DNA of 64,000 nt from JANQGH01 sp039177555. GTDB taxonomy: Bacteria > Pseudomonadota > Alphaproteobacteria > DSM-16000 > Inquilinaceae. Where the stretch lies: NCBI GenBank assembly GCA_039177555.1, contig JBCDFV010000008.1, positions 1 through 64,000 on the forward strand, written 5' to 3'. A program made the translations under genes and the position numbers. This document shows, piece by piece, positions 51,295 to 60,293 of the stretch. The stretch's first letter is position 1. Every line of letters begins with the position of its first letter. The notes below the pieces were generated by a model. The model worked only from the letters and a program-made list of their open reading frames with translations. It was not told the origin of the DNA and did no database searches.

Positions 51295-51314
51295 GGAACG
51301 CGGTGTCGGCGCGC

Positions 51315-52376
51315 CTATTCCTGATCCCAATTGCGCGGCAGCTCGACATCCGCGCCGCGCAACGCGTCCATGTAGGCCCCAAGCACGGTCGAGCCGGGCA
51401 GGCCTTGGCCATCGGCATTTGCCGCCCATTCGGCGGGCACGTTGGGCAGCGCGGCGGCCCAGGCCGCGCGCTCAGCCGCCGGCAATTGGAAGACCGTCGC
51501 GCCGCCATCGACCATGGCCTGCATAGCGCCTTCGATGCGCTGGGCCTGCTCGGCGACGTAGGCTTCGGTGTAGGCCACGGCCGCCTCGCGCATTGCGTCT
51601 TGAACCTCCTCGGGCATGGCTTCCAGCCAGGGCCGGTTGGCAACCAGCGAGCCGGCGTATTGGGCGCCGAAATTTGTGATCGTGACGTAGGGCGCGACCT
51701 CGTACAGCCGTGCCGGCGCTGCCGCCGTGGGGAAGACGATCACGCCTTCGAACACGCCCGTCTGGATATCGTTGTAATAGGTGGTCAGGTTGCCCGAGAC
51801 GCCGACGGCGCCGGTGCCCTCCAGCCAGTTCACGGCCGGCCCCGGCGCACCGATACGGCGCCCTTCGAGATCGGCCAGGCTTTCGACCGGGAAGGTGGTC
51901 ATCAGCAAGTAGTCGTCGAGGGCGAAGCCACCGCCCAGATACTCAAGATCATAGGTGTGCCAGCTTTCGACCACGCCGGGCACGTCCGCATGCAGATCGT
52001 CGATGACGGAGAGGATCAGTTCGGGAGACGGCGAGCCGAACGGCGTCACATAGGTGACGTTTTGCAAAGGAAGGTTCGACGGCTCGAACACCGTTGGCAC
52101 GACGCCGACCTCCGCCAGGCCATCCTCCAGCGCTTCCAGTTCACCGCCTACGGCGGCCAGTTCGCCGCCATAGAACTCGTTCCAGTCGATGGCGTATTGG
52201 GTGCCTTCCAAGGCCGCGTCGACGGTCGGGATGAAGGTCTCGGTCAGGTGCTTGACCCACAGGAAGATCGGCGGATGGCCGTTCACGACATTGACCGTGT
52301 AGGTCTGGGCCGTGGCTACGCCCGCCGTCAGGCACAGGGCGGTTGCGGCGGTCAGGGTACGCCATGGGGTTTTCAT
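51315..52376 (-). CDS. dctP: TRAP transporter substrate-binding protein (DctP family)
   Basis: A 353-residue periplasmic protein with a signal peptide, MKTPWRTLTAATALCLTAGV followed by an ATAQ cleavage region. The mature start has VVNGHPPIFLWVKHLTETFI, then LADLEGRRIGAPGPAVNWLE, the DctP hinge signature. An Arg in this segment commonly binds a carboxylate ligand. The protein overlaps the TetR gene by 4 bases and precedes DctQ. The ligand is probably a carboxylic acid; the presence of a cyclase-family amidohydrolase suggests an amide or a cyclised acid. Confidence 0.9.
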   Translation of the reverse strand: MKTPWRTLTAATALCLTAGVATAQTYTVNVVNGHPPIFLWVKHLTETFIPTVDAALEGTQYAIDWNEFYGGELAAVGGELEALEDGLAEVGVVPTVFEPSNLPLQNVTYVTPFGSPSPELILSVIDDLHADVPGVVESWHTYDLEYLGGGFALDDYLLMTTFPVESLADLEGRRIGAPGPAVNWLEGTGAVGVSGNLTTYYNDIQTGVFEGVIVFPTAAAPARLYEVAPYVTITNFGAQYAGSLVANRPWLEAMPEEVQDAMREAAVAYTEAYVAEQAQRIEGAMQAMVDGGATVFQLPAAERAAWAAALPNVPAEWAANADGQGLPGSTVLGAYMDALRGADVELPRNWDQE

Positions 52377-53083
52377 CGGGTTTCCTCCTTTTCACGCTGG
52401 TTGGTTTGTTTTTGTTGGGACGGTGCCGGCGTATCGGCGAGGGCGCGCAGGCCGGCGCAGATGAAGGGCACGGTGCGCGACAGGATCGTGTCGACATCGC
52501 TGTCGTCGGCCGCACCGCCGGACAGGGAAGCCGCCCGGCCGGTACGCGCCATCTGCGGCAGGGCGATCGAGATGGCGTAAAGATAGCCGCGCACGGCATC
52601 CGGGTGGCTGAGCCGGGGCAGGGCGCTACGAATGGCCTCGATGTACCGCCGCGCGATCGGATTGTAGTGTTCGGCCGTCAGCCGGATGGATCGTTCGTCG
52701 GTGCCGTTGCCCAGTGCGACGACCAGATTGGCGTAGTGCTGGCCGCCGCGCGCCGGATCGTGCCCCAGCTCGATCGTGGGGCGCAGCAGGGCGGTGATCA
52801 CCGCCTCCAAGGGCGGGGTCTTCGGTGCCGCCTCCGCGATCAGCGCGTCAAGTGCTGCCGCCCGGCGGCCGTTGATGTCTCCGGCCCGCCGGTCGATCAC
52901 CTCGGCATAAAGCCGGTCCTTGCTTTCGAAGTGATAGTGGATCAAGGGCTGGTTGACACCGGCGCGCTGGGCGATCGCCCGCACCGAGGCGCCGGCAAAG
53001 CCGGCCTCCGCGAACACGGTTTCCGCCGCGTCCAAAATCGCCGCCCGCGTGCCTTCGGCAGCCAATCCAGCCTCCCGTCTCAC
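52373..53083 (-). CDS. TetR-family transcriptional regulator of the TRAP operon
   Basis: A 236-residue protein with an N-terminal TetR HTH, AILDAAETVFAEAGFAGASV then IAQRAGVNQPLIHYHFESKD, and a helical ligand-binding C-terminal domain. The start GTG at 53083 sits upstream of dctP, with which it overlaps by 4 bases, so it is cotranscribed with the transporter genes. An imperfect palindrome 46-65 bases upstream could be its own operator. Its ligand is probably the TRAP substrate or a product of the cyclase-family enzyme. Confidence 0.9.
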   Translation of the reverse strand: MRREAGLAAEGTRAAILDAAETVFAEAGFAGASVRAIAQRAGVNQPLIHYHFESKDRLYAEVIDRRAGDINGRRAAALDALIAEAAPKTPPLEAVITALLRPTIELGHDPARGGQHYANLVVALGNGTDERSIRLTAEHYNPIARRYIEAIRSALPRLSHPDAVRGYLYAISIALPQMARTGRAASLSGGAADDSDVDTILSRTVPFICAGLRALADTPAPSQQKQTNQREKEETR

Positions 53084-53128
53084 GGTAAGGGTACTTTGCG
53101 CACCTCTTGTCCGGCACTCATCCTCGAT

Positions 53129-53148
53129 TTTATCGATCGATCAGTCAA
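53129..53148. promoter_or_regulatory. 20-base imperfect palindrome, TetR operator candidate
   Basis: On the minus strand the site reads TTGACTGATC followed by GATCGATAAA. Seven of ten positions are symmetric around the centre between 53138 and 53139, and TTGACTGATCGATC is of the TetR-operator style. It starts 46 bases upstream of the TetR start and would overlap or neighbour the promoter. The pairing with the adjacent regulator is inferred. Confidence 0.55.
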
Positions 53149-53379
53149 GAGGATTGGGGGCGCATGCCGGCTACCGCTAGACGGCGCCCCAATCATGGCT
53201 GCCGAATCCCGGTCCTGCGAAAGCGAAGATCATGGGCGTGGGACGCCGCGGTAGGAATCGTCGACGGGCTTTAGGCGGCCATCGGTGGGATTGCCCAGAT
53301 CTTCGGGCCACAGGAAAGCGCCGGCAGACTCAATGCCGGCGGTTATGGTCCTATGGTCGGGGCTGGTGAGGCTTCCGCA

Positions 53380-53817
53380 CTAGTCGCCGGTGATTGTCAT
53401 CGTCTCCTGGATCGGATCGATGAAGATGGAGACCACCCCGATGTCGCCGTCGTTCAGTTCACCGGTGATGATCTCATAGTCGAAGCTGACCGCATCGCCG
53501 GGCGTCGAGAAGCTCGTCAACGTCACGACAGCGTTTGCCTGATCGCCCGTGATTGCCGCATTGGGCGGCGAGGCTTCAAGGTGACGGCTCCAAACATCGG
53601 CCAGTTGGTCGGCCGTCATATCGCCGGCGTCGTGAACCGGACGATCGGTAAACCACTCGACGAGTTCGGGCTCTATGTGCAGGCGAGCCCCGTCAATCGT
53701 TGCCGGCCCCCTTAGAACGACGAGTGTTGCAGTGTCGTCAGCACGGGCAACGGGCGTCCATGCCCCGCTGACGGCCAGAACTAGCGCGGCAGTAAATAGA
53801 CGTCCAGATTTCATCAT
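53380..53817 (-). CDS. secreted hypothetical protein
   Basis: A 145-residue protein from the ATG complementary to 53815-53817 (a second ATG follows at once). A clear signal peptide spans residues 1-27, hydrophobic LFTAALVLAVSGAWTPV, ending in ARAD. The mature part is about 118 residues with strand-rich TLVVLRGPATIDGARLHI, one AVVTLTSFSTPGDAVSFDYE region, and no Cys. The fold and function are unrecognised. A longer in-frame extension to 53976 lacks ribosome binding sites and encodes no signal peptide. It is monocistronic, divergent from the GntR gene. Confidence 0.55.
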   Translation of the reverse strand: MMKSGRLFTAALVLAVSGAWTPVARADDTATLVVLRGPATIDGARLHIEPELVEWFTDRPVHDAGDMTADQLADVWSRHLEASPPNAAITGDQANAVVTLTSFSTPGDAVSFDYEIITGELNDGDIGVVSIFIDPIQETMTITGD

Positions 53818-53860
53818 TTTATTCTCAAGTGTGAGAGCGGAGCGAAAGTGTAAGCGCGGA

Positions 53861-53878
53861 TATTGAATATACTCAATA
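53861..53878. promoter_or_regulatory. perfect inverted repeat upstream of a secreted-protein gene
   Basis: TATTGA and TCAATA with a 6-base ATATAC spacer, 44-61 bases upstream of the start of the minus-strand gene at 53817. The AT-rich composition is like a promoter or operator. Confidence 0.4.
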
Positions 53879-54030
53879 GAAACGTGCTCATGCCAAAATA
53901 GTCGCGCGAGTGACGAAAGCTGACTCAAGGCTGGACTAAAGACCACTTCCGATCCGACTGAACGGCTAAGTGCCAATCGACCGGCGAAAACCTGAGGTCC
54001 GGTGTTGACAAGCCGGCTGATCGTCCTCCA

Positions 54031-54047
54031 AATTGGTCAGACCATCG
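54031..54047. promoter_or_regulatory. GntR/FadR-type operator, PdhR-like
   Basis: The perfect palindrome TGGTC-A-GACCA at 54034-54044 lies within AATTGGTCAGACCATCG, which matches the left side and core of the PdhR consensus AATTGGTnnnACCAATT. A TTGACA hexamer is at 54005-54010. The site is 29-39 bases upstream of the regulator start, so autoregulation is likely. A third GACCA-like element, GGACCA, follows at 54048. Confidence 0.6.
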
Positions 54048-54072
54048 GACCACTTAGTGTGCGTGCAAGAGT

Positions 54073-54867
54073 TTGGACCAGAACAGCGACACGGGAACGG
54101 TCACCGAAAAGCCAGAGAGCGGCGGCCTGCTGCTTGGCCTGTTGCAGCCCACCCAGCATGTCAGCAGCGGCCAGGCCGTCCTGCGGGCGCTGTCCGACTT
54201 CATTCTGCGCAGCGGGCTGACCAAGGGCGACGCGCTGCCGGCCGAACGGGACCTGGCCAGCCGGTTGAGCGTCAGCCGCGCCACCATCCGCGAGGCGCTG
54301 ATCAGTTGGGAGGCGCTGGGCATCGTCAAGCGCCAACAGGGCAGGGGCACCTTCCTGGCGATCGATATCGGCAGCAACGATCTGCACGCGCCGATCACGC
54401 TGCGACTGGAACGCCAGGCGCTGCTGAACATTCTGGAACTGCGCCGCGTGGTTGAGGCGGAGAGTGTGCGCTTGGCGGCGGTGCGCGCCGACGAATGCGA
54501 CCTCGAAATCATCGAGCGGCGGCTGATCGATCTGGAACAGACCTACGCCAAGTTCGGCGTGGCCGTGGCCGAGGACAGGGCCTTCCACCTCTCGGTCTTC
54601 GAGGCCTCGCACAATCCGGTGTTCGGGCAGATCTACGAAAGTGTCATCAACCGCTTCAACGACGCCTTCAACGCCAATGACGCCAACCCGTTCATCCAGC
54701 CCTATACCGATGGCTCGATGCCCTTGCACCGGGTGATGTTCGAGGCCATTGCCCGGCGCGATCCGGACGCCGCCGCCGCCGCGGCGCGCGGCATCGTGGA
54801 CTATGTCGAGACCGAGATCCGGGCCCAAGGCACCGGCCCCAGCCAGGCGACCCGTAATGAGCGCTGA
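54073..54867 (+). CDS. GntR/FadR-family transcriptional regulator
   Basis: A 264-residue protein with an N-terminal winged HTH: a PTQHVSSGQAVLRALSDFIL helix, then PAERDLASRLSVSRATIREA and QQGRGTFLAI. The C-terminal FCD domain has the metal-binding positions D in VAEDRAFH, H in FHLSVFEASHNP and a late LHRVMFEAI. Ligands of FCD regulators are usually carboxylic acids. The family start seems to be TTG at 54073, since the segment before it is promoter-like; an ATG is not available. It overlaps the PLP-enzyme gene by 11 bases and heads the ABC-importer unit it likely regulates. Confidence 0.85.
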   Translation: MDQNSDTGTVTEKPESGGLLLGLLQPTQHVSSGQAVLRALSDFILRSGLTKGDALPAERDLASRLSVSRATIREALISWEALGIVKRQQGRGTFLAIDIGSNDLHAPITLRLERQALLNILELRRVVEAESVRLAAVRADECDLEIIERRLIDLEQTYAKFGVAVAEDRAFHLSVFEASHNPVFGQIYESVINRFNDAFNANDANPFIQPYTDGSMPLHRVMFEAIARRDPDAAAAAARGIVDYVETEIRAQGTGPSQATRNER

Positions 54868-56038
54868 ACCCGACGCCACCCTGGCCGACGACGAGCCGCC
54901 CGGGATCGCGACCCAGTTGATGAGCGAGCAGGCGGCCTTCGGTGCCGTCGTGCCGCCGATCGTGCAGACCTCTCTGTTTACCTTCGAGACGGTGGCGGAG
55001 ATGGAGGCGGCCTTTGCCGACCCGATGCGCCGGCCGGTCTACACAAGGGGACGCAACCCCACGGCTCAGGCGTTCGAGGCCAAGCTGGCCATGCTGGAAG
55101 GGGCGGAAGAGGCCAGGGGCTTCGCCAGCGGCATGGCGGCGATCTCCGGCACGTTGTTGGCGCTTCTGAAGACCGGCGACCGGCTGGTCGCCGTGCGCCA
55201 TCTTTATCCGGACGCCTTCCGGCTCATGACCGGCCTGATGGCGCGGATGGGCATCGAGACTGAGTTCGTCGACGGCGGCGATTTGCCCGCGCTGGCGGCG
55301 GCGGCTGAGGGGGCCGCGCTGGTCTATCTGGAAAGCCCGACCAGCATGGTGTTTGAGCTCCACGATCTGCCCAAGCAAATCGAGATCGCCCATCGGGCCG
55401 GTGCCGTCGTGGTCGTCGACAATTCATGGGCCAGCCCCATCCACCAGCGGCCGCTTCTGCTGGGCGCCGATCTCGTCATTCATTCGGCCTCAAAGTATTT
55501 GAGCGGCCATAGCGACACCGTGGCGGGCGCGGTCGCCGGCCGCCGTGATCTGATCGAAGAGATCAATACCGTGACGATGCCCAGCCTCGGCGCGAAACTG
55601 TCGCCGTTCGACGCCTGGCTGTTGGTGCGCGGGTTGCGCACCCTGCCGCTGCGCATGGCGCGCCACCACGACACCGGGCTGGCGCTGGCCCGCCGGCTGG
55701 CCGACCATCCGAAGGTGGCGACGGTGCATCATCCGCTGTTGAACCGAACCGACTGGGGCACGCTGAAAGGCGCTTCCGGCCTGTTCAGCTTCACGGTCGC
55801 CGGTGACGCGGCCATGGCGCGGCGGGTCTGTGACGGCCTGTCCCTGTTCCGTTTGGGGGTGAGTTGGGGGGGGCATGAGAGCCTGGCCTTTCCGGCGGCG
55901 CTCGGCCGAACGCAGCCGGGGCTGACACACCCGTTCGAAGTCTTCGACGTACCGACGAACCTGATACGCCTTCATGCCGGCTTGGAGGAGCCGGACGACC
56001 TTTGGCGCGACCTCGATCGCGCCTTGACTGCCGCCTGA
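54857..56038 (+). CDS. Cys/Met-metabolism PLP-dependent enzyme (cystathionine/methionine gamma-lyase type)
   Basis: A 393-residue fold-type I PLP enzyme. The Schiff-base lysine is K213 in HSASKYLSGHSD, and PRTGNP-like cofactor loops are represented by TRGRNPTAQAFEAKLAMLEG, with VVVDNSWASPIHQRPL before the lysine. Residues that bind the substrate carboxylate (an Arg near the end, around residue 370) appear in place. The family performs beta- or gamma-elimination and replacement on sulphur amino acids or O-acyl homoserine; which reaction applies is not determinable. It overlaps the regulator stop by 11 bases, an atypical partner for a sugar-type ABC importer. Confidence 0.88.
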   Translation: MSAEPDATLADDEPPGIATQLMSEQAAFGAVVPPIVQTSLFTFETVAEMEAAFADPMRRPVYTRGRNPTAQAFEAKLAMLEGAEEARGFASGMAAISGTLLALLKTGDRLVAVRHLYPDAFRLMTGLMARMGIETEFVDGGDLPALAAAAEGAALVYLESPTSMVFELHDLPKQIEIAHRAGAVVVVDNSWASPIHQRPLLLGADLVIHSASKYLSGHSDTVAGAVAGRRDLIEEINTVTMPSLGAKLSPFDAWLLVRGLRTLPLRMARHHDTGLALARRLADHPKVATVHHPLLNRTDWGTLKGASGLFSFTVAGDAAMARRVCDGLSLFRLGVSWGGHESLAFPAALGRTQPGLTHPFEVFDVPTNLIRLHAGLEEPDDLWRDLDRALTAA

Positions 56039-56120
56039 GCATGGACCGTGCGGCACATTTCACGGCTCCCATCATCGGTTGGGGACGGAGCCAAATGAAC
56101 GAGCAGGAGGAGACGAATTG

Positions 56121-57392
56121 ATGAAAAAGTTGCTTCTGGCCGCGGCGGGCACAGCCGCGCTCTTGGCCGCCGCCACGGCAAACGCCCAGACCATCCGCGT
56201 CGTCGAGGTGCTGACCACGCCGGAGCGCACGCAACTCCTCGAAGGCCTGATCACGGCCTTCGAATCCGAAAACGAGGGCGTGAATGTCGAACTGATCTCG
56301 ATCCCTTGGGACACGTCGTTCGAGCGCGTACTGACCATGACCCAATCGGGCCAGGCGATCGACGTTATTGAGATGCCGGAGCGCTGGATCTCGACCCTGG
56401 ATGGTGCCGGTGCGCTGGTCGACCTGCAGCCCTATTTCGATCAGTGGGGTGACAACTCGCCATTGTCGCCGGCCTCGATCGACCTGGCCAGCATCTATGA
56501 CGGCCGGCCCATGTTCGTGCCCTACGGCTATTTCATCCGGGCGATGTTCTACAACAACGCCATGCTCGAAGAGGCCGGCGTTGAGAGCCCGCCGGAGACG
56601 TTGGACGAGTTCATCGCCGCCGTGATGCAGGTCTCCAACAACCTCGACGGCCGCTATGGCTATTGCATGCGCGGCGGGCGCGGCGGCTTTGTCGGCTGGT
56701 GGCTGTTCATGTCGGCCATGACCGGTTCCAGCGAATGGTGGGACGAAGACGGCAACAGCATCTTCAACACGCCGGAGGCGATCGAGGCCATCCAGGCCAT
56801 GCTCGATCTCTATCAGGATGGCGGCGCCCCGCCGGACTCGGTCAACTGGGCCTTCAACGAGCAGGTCTCGGGCTTCTACACCCAGAACTGCGCCTTCCTC
56901 GACCAGGACCCGGACGCGCTGATCCAGATCACCGAGCGGCTTGAGGAAGACCAGTTCAGCGTCATACCTGTGCCGCTGGGGCCGCAGGGAACCGTGTCGC
57001 CGCCAATGGGCATCATCGGTTGGTCGGTCGCCTCGGCGTCGGAACACCCTGATGTGGCCTGGGACTTCATCAACCATCTGTCCAGCTTTGAAAACAATCT
57101 GGAATGGGCGCGGTTCATCGGTGTGGTCCCGGCCGCCGAAGGTGCCGACGAGGATCCTTACTATCGCTCACCGATCTTCGCCGGCTTCTTCCAGGAGCTT
57201 GAGGATCCGCGCTACGATCTACGGCCCTGGCCGGCGCACCTGCCGGAACTCGGCTACTTCTTCGATGTGCTGGCCGTCGAGACCGCCCAGTCGGCGATGC
57301 TGGGCGACATGACGGCGGAGGAGCTGGGCAACGAATGGGCTGCGTTCCTGACCGAGGCACAGCAAGCCTGGTTGGCCAACCAAGACCAGTAG
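56121..57392 (+). CDS. ABC transporter extracellular binding protein (carbohydrate type)
   Basis: A 423-residue family 1 binding protein with signal peptide MKKLLLAAAGTAALLAAATA and cleavage near ANAQ. The mature part opens with IRVVEVLTTPERTQLLEGLI and has the family segments NVELISIPWDTSFERVLTM, FVPYGYFIRAMFYNNAMLEE and GIIGWSVASASEHPDVAWDF. The ATG at 56121 has AGGAGGAG upstream. An importer for sugars, polyols or glycerol-phosphate-like compounds is the usual assignment. It begins a four-gene importer unit; the actual ligand is open. Confidence 0.9.
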   Translation: MKKLLLAAAGTAALLAAATANAQTIRVVEVLTTPERTQLLEGLITAFESENEGVNVELISIPWDTSFERVLTMTQSGQAIDVIEMPERWISTLDGAGALVDLQPYFDQWGDNSPLSPASIDLASIYDGRPMFVPYGYFIRAMFYNNAMLEEAGVESPPETLDEFIAAVMQVSNNLDGRYGYCMRGGRGGFVGWWLFMSAMTGSSEWWDEDGNSIFNTPEAIEAIQAMLDLYQDGGAPPDSVNWAFNEQVSGFYTQNCAFLDQDPDALIQITERLEEDQFSVIPVPLGPQGTVSPPMGIIGWSVASASEHPDVAWDFINHLSSFENNLEWARFIGVVPAAEGADEDPYYRSPIFAGFFQELEDPRYDLRPWPAHLPELGYFFDVLAVETAQSAMLGDMTAEELGNEWAAFLTEAQQAWLANQDQ

Positions 57393-57414
57393 AGCGAAGC
57401 GGCGGGCCAAGACT

Positions 57415-58362
57415 GTGACCATTGCCAATCCGGCGCGCGGGCCCGTCCGCGCCGGACCGCAGCAGCACCGGGAGGGCTTCTTCCAACCGGTGCTGCGCGC
57501 GGTCGAACCCTATCTGTTCGTCGCCCCCGGACTGCTGACGGTCATTCTGATCATGCTGGTGCCGCTGGCCATCGGCATCTCGTACTCGTTTCAGCACTTC
57601 GTGATCTTTTTGCCGCAGATGCGCGGCTATATCGGCTTCGACCACTACGCCGACATGTGGGGCGACGAGAGTTTCTGGCTTTCGCTGACCAATACGATCG
57701 AATGGACCGTCTGGTCGGTGGCCCTGCAGTTCGTTTTGGGGCTGGGGCTCGCCCTGTTGTTGAACAAGCCGTTTTACGGCCGGCGCGTCTATCAGGCCTT
57801 TATCTTTCTGCCCTGGGCCGTGCCCACCTTCCTGTCCGGCTTGAACTTCCAATGGTTGTTCAACCCCTTGATAAGCCCGATCCCGCACGGGCTTGCTTTT
57901 CTTGGCATTCTGGACGAACCACGAAACATACTGTCGGACCCCGATCTGGCGCTCTACGGCCCGATCGTGGCCATGGTCTGGTGGGGCATTCCGTTCTTTG
58001 CCATCACGCTCTTGGCCGCGCTGCGTTCGATCCCGAACGAGCTGTACGAGGCCGCGGCCATCGACGGTGCGAACGCCTGGCAGAAGTTCAAGGCCATCAC
58101 CTGGCCGCTGCTGATGCCGACGATCGCGATCACCGTGATGTTGCGCACGGTGTGGATCGCGAATTCGCCGGATCTGATCTTCGTCATGACCGGCGGGGGG
58201 CCGGCCAACTCCACCCAGATCCTGCCGTCGTACCTCTACACGACCGCCTATCGCGGGCTCGATTTCGGCTACGCCTCGGCGCTTGCTACCGTCCTGATGC
58301 TGCTGCTGTTGGCCTGCGCGCTGGTGATCTTGACCATGCGCCAGCGTTTGATGCCGTCATGA
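57415..58362 (+). CDS. ABC transporter permease (MalF/UgpA-like)
   Basis: A 315-residue membrane protein with six helices. The permease EAA-loop is AAAIDGANAWQKFKAITWPL, which docks with the ATPase. The opening FVAPGLLTVILIMLVPLAIG is helix 1, and the following SYSFQHFVIF segment is typical. The start is GTG at 57415, 22 bases after the binding-protein stop. The gene overlaps the second permease gene by 4 bases. Confidence 0.92.
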   Translation: MTIANPARGPVRAGPQQHREGFFQPVLRAVEPYLFVAPGLLTVILIMLVPLAIGISYSFQHFVIFLPQMRGYIGFDHYADMWGDESFWLSLTNTIEWTVWSVALQFVLGLGLALLLNKPFYGRRVYQAFIFLPWAVPTFLSGLNFQWLFNPLISPIPHGLAFLGILDEPRNILSDPDLALYGPIVAMVWWGIPFFAITLLAALRSIPNELYEAAAIDGANAWQKFKAITWPLLMPTIAITVMLRTVWIANSPDLIFVMTGGGPANSTQILPSYLYTTAYRGLDFGYASALATVLMLLLLACALVILTMRQRLMPS

Positions 58363-59186
58363 CCCGACCGGCCCTGACCATCGGCCGCTATGCGGCCCTG
58401 GCTGCCTATCTGATCTTCGCCTTGTTCCCGTTGGTCTGGCTGCTGCGCATCGCGGTCACGCCCGACCATGTGCTGTACGCCGAGGGACCGGTGCTGCTGC
58501 CGTCGAGCATCACGTTCGAAAACTTCACCTACGTCACCAACCACAGCCCGTTTCCGACTTACTTTCTGAACTCCGTCATCGTCAGCGTCGGCACGTCGCT
58601 GCTGGTAACGGCCTTCGCGTCCGCTGTCGGTTATGCGCTGTCGCGCTTTCGCTTCGCCGGCAAGAAAGCCCTGCTGGCGCTGTTGCTGATCACACAGCTC
58701 TTCCCGCTGGTCATGGTGATCGCGCCGATCTATCGCTTGCTCGCGCCGCTCGGCCTGACCGACAGCCTGGTCGGGCTGATCATCGTCTACACGGCGTTCA
58801 ATCTGCCGTTCGCGGCCTTTTTGATGGCGACTTTCCTAGACGGTATTCCGGCGGAGCTGGAACAGGCGGCCATGATCGATGGCTGTACACGGGTCGGCGC
58901 CTTGGTGCGGGTGATCCTGCCCCTGGCGCTGCCGGGTCTGGGCGCAACCCTCGGCTTCGTCTTCACCGCGGCCTGGAGCGAACTGTTGCTGTCACTGATG
59001 CTGATCAGCAGCGAGTCCTCCAAAACCTTCGCGGTCGGGCTGATCACCTTCATCGGCCGGTCCGGCGTCGATTGGGGGCAGATGATGGCGGCAGCCACCT
59101 TGGCGCTGATCCCGCCGGCGATCTTCTTCGCCCTGATCCAGCGCTATCTGATCGCCGGGCTGACCGCCGGCGCCGTGAAAGGGTAA
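58359..59186 (+). CDS. ABC transporter permease (MalG/UgpE-like)
   Basis: A 275-residue membrane protein with six helices. The EAA-loop appears as EQAAMIDGCTRVGALVRVIL, and NFTYVTNHSPFPTYFLNSVI is the periplasmic segment of MalG-like proteins. The start ATG at 58359 overlaps the first permease stop. It forms the heterodimeric channel with the MalF-like partner. Confidence 0.92.
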   Translation: MTRPALTIGRYAALAAYLIFALFPLVWLLRIAVTPDHVLYAEGPVLLPSSITFENFTYVTNHSPFPTYFLNSVIVSVGTSLLVTAFASAVGYALSRFRFAGKKALLALLLITQLFPLVMVIAPIYRLLAPLGLTDSLVGLIIVYTAFNLPFAAFLMATFLDGIPAELEQAAMIDGCTRVGALVRVILPLALPGLGATLGFVFTAAWSELLLSLMLISSESSKTFAVGLITFIGRSGVDWGQMMAAATLALIPPAIFFALIQRYLIAGLTAGAVKG

Positions 59187-59192
59187 GGGCAG

Positions 59193-60293
59193 ATGGCCAG
59201 CGTGACCCTGGAGAACCTCGCCAAGCGCTTCGGCTCCGTCGTGGCCGTGCAGCCGATCAGCCTGGATATCGAGGATCGCGAGTTCGTCGTCCTGGTCGGT
59301 CCGTCCGGCTGCGGCAAGTCCACGACCCTGCGCATGATCGCCGGCCTGGAAACCATCACCGAGGGCACGGTCAGCATCGGCGATCGCGTGGTGAACCAGT
59401 TGCCGCCCAGGGCGCGCAACATCTCCATGGTGTTTCAGAACTACGCGCTCTACCCCCATATGTCCGTGGCCGACAACCAAGGGTTCGGCTTGAAGATCGC
59501 CGGTCGGCCGAAGGCGGAGATCAGCGAGCGGGTCGGCAAGGCATCGCAAACGCTGAGCCTGACCTCGCTGCTCGATCGGCGGCCGGCGCAACTGTCCGGT
59601 GGCCAGCGCCAGCGCGTCGCCATGGGCCGCGCGATCGTGCGCAACCCGGACGTCTTTCTGTTCGACGAGCCTCTGTCGAACCTGGACGCCAAGCTGCGCG
59701 CCCAGATGCGCACCGAAATCAAAAAGCTGCATCAGCGGGTCCAGACCACCGTCATCTACGTGACCCACGATCAGGTCGAGGCGATGACCTTGGCCGACCG
59801 CATCGTGGTGATGCGCGACGGCAGGATCGAGCAGGTCGGCACGCCTCACGAGATCTTCCACCAGCCGGCCAGCACCTTCGTCGCCGGCTTCATCGGCAAC
59901 CCGCCGATGAACCTGCTGCCGGCGGTGGCGCACCGGTCGGCCGATCGATCCGGCATCACGATCGGCACGGGCGTGTTCATTCCGCTGCCCGACGACGTGG
60001 TGGCAGGTGCGACCGATGGCATGCCCGTGACGTTCGGCTTCCGGCCAGAGGGGATGGTCCCGCGCCAGGCCGCCGATGCCGGCGCGATTGCGCGTGAGCA
60101 CCAGATGGACCTGCCCATCGTGCTGGTCGAAACCTTGGGCTCCGAAGCCCTGGTGTTCATCGACCTCGGCGGCGAGGAGGTGGTCGCGAAGCTCTACCGG
60201 GTCTCCGGCGATCTGCCGACCGGTACGGTGCCCATGGTCCTCGATCTCGATCAGATCCACCTGTTCGAGGCGGACAGCGGGACACGCCTTTAG
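59193..60293 (+). CDS. ABC transporter ATP-binding protein (UgpC/MalK-like)
   Basis: A 366-residue ATPase with Walker A GPSGCGKST near residue 38, Q-loop VFQNYALYPHMSV, signature LSGGQRQRV near 133, Walker B PDVFLFDEPLSNLDAKL, and H-loop YVTHDQ. A C-terminal TOBE-type regulatory domain fills residues about 240-366. The VADNQGFGLK segment carries a Gln where most homologues have Ile or Val. It is the last gene of the importer operon. Confidence 0.93.
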   Translation: MASVTLENLAKRFGSVVAVQPISLDIEDREFVVLVGPSGCGKSTTLRMIAGLETITEGTVSIGDRVVNQLPPRARNISMVFQNYALYPHMSVADNQGFGLKIAGRPKAEISERVGKASQTLSLTSLLDRRPAQLSGGQRQRVAMGRAIVRNPDVFLFDEPLSNLDAKLRAQMRTEIKKLHQRVQTTVIYVTHDQVEAMTLADRIVVMRDGRIEQVGTPHEIFHQPASTFVAGFIGNPPMNLLPAVAHRSADRSGITIGTGVFIPLPDDVVAGATDGMPVTFGFRPEGMVPRQAADAGAIAREHQMDLPIVLVETLGSEALVFIDLGGEEVVAKLYRVSGDLPTGTVPMVLDLDQIHLFEADSGTRL

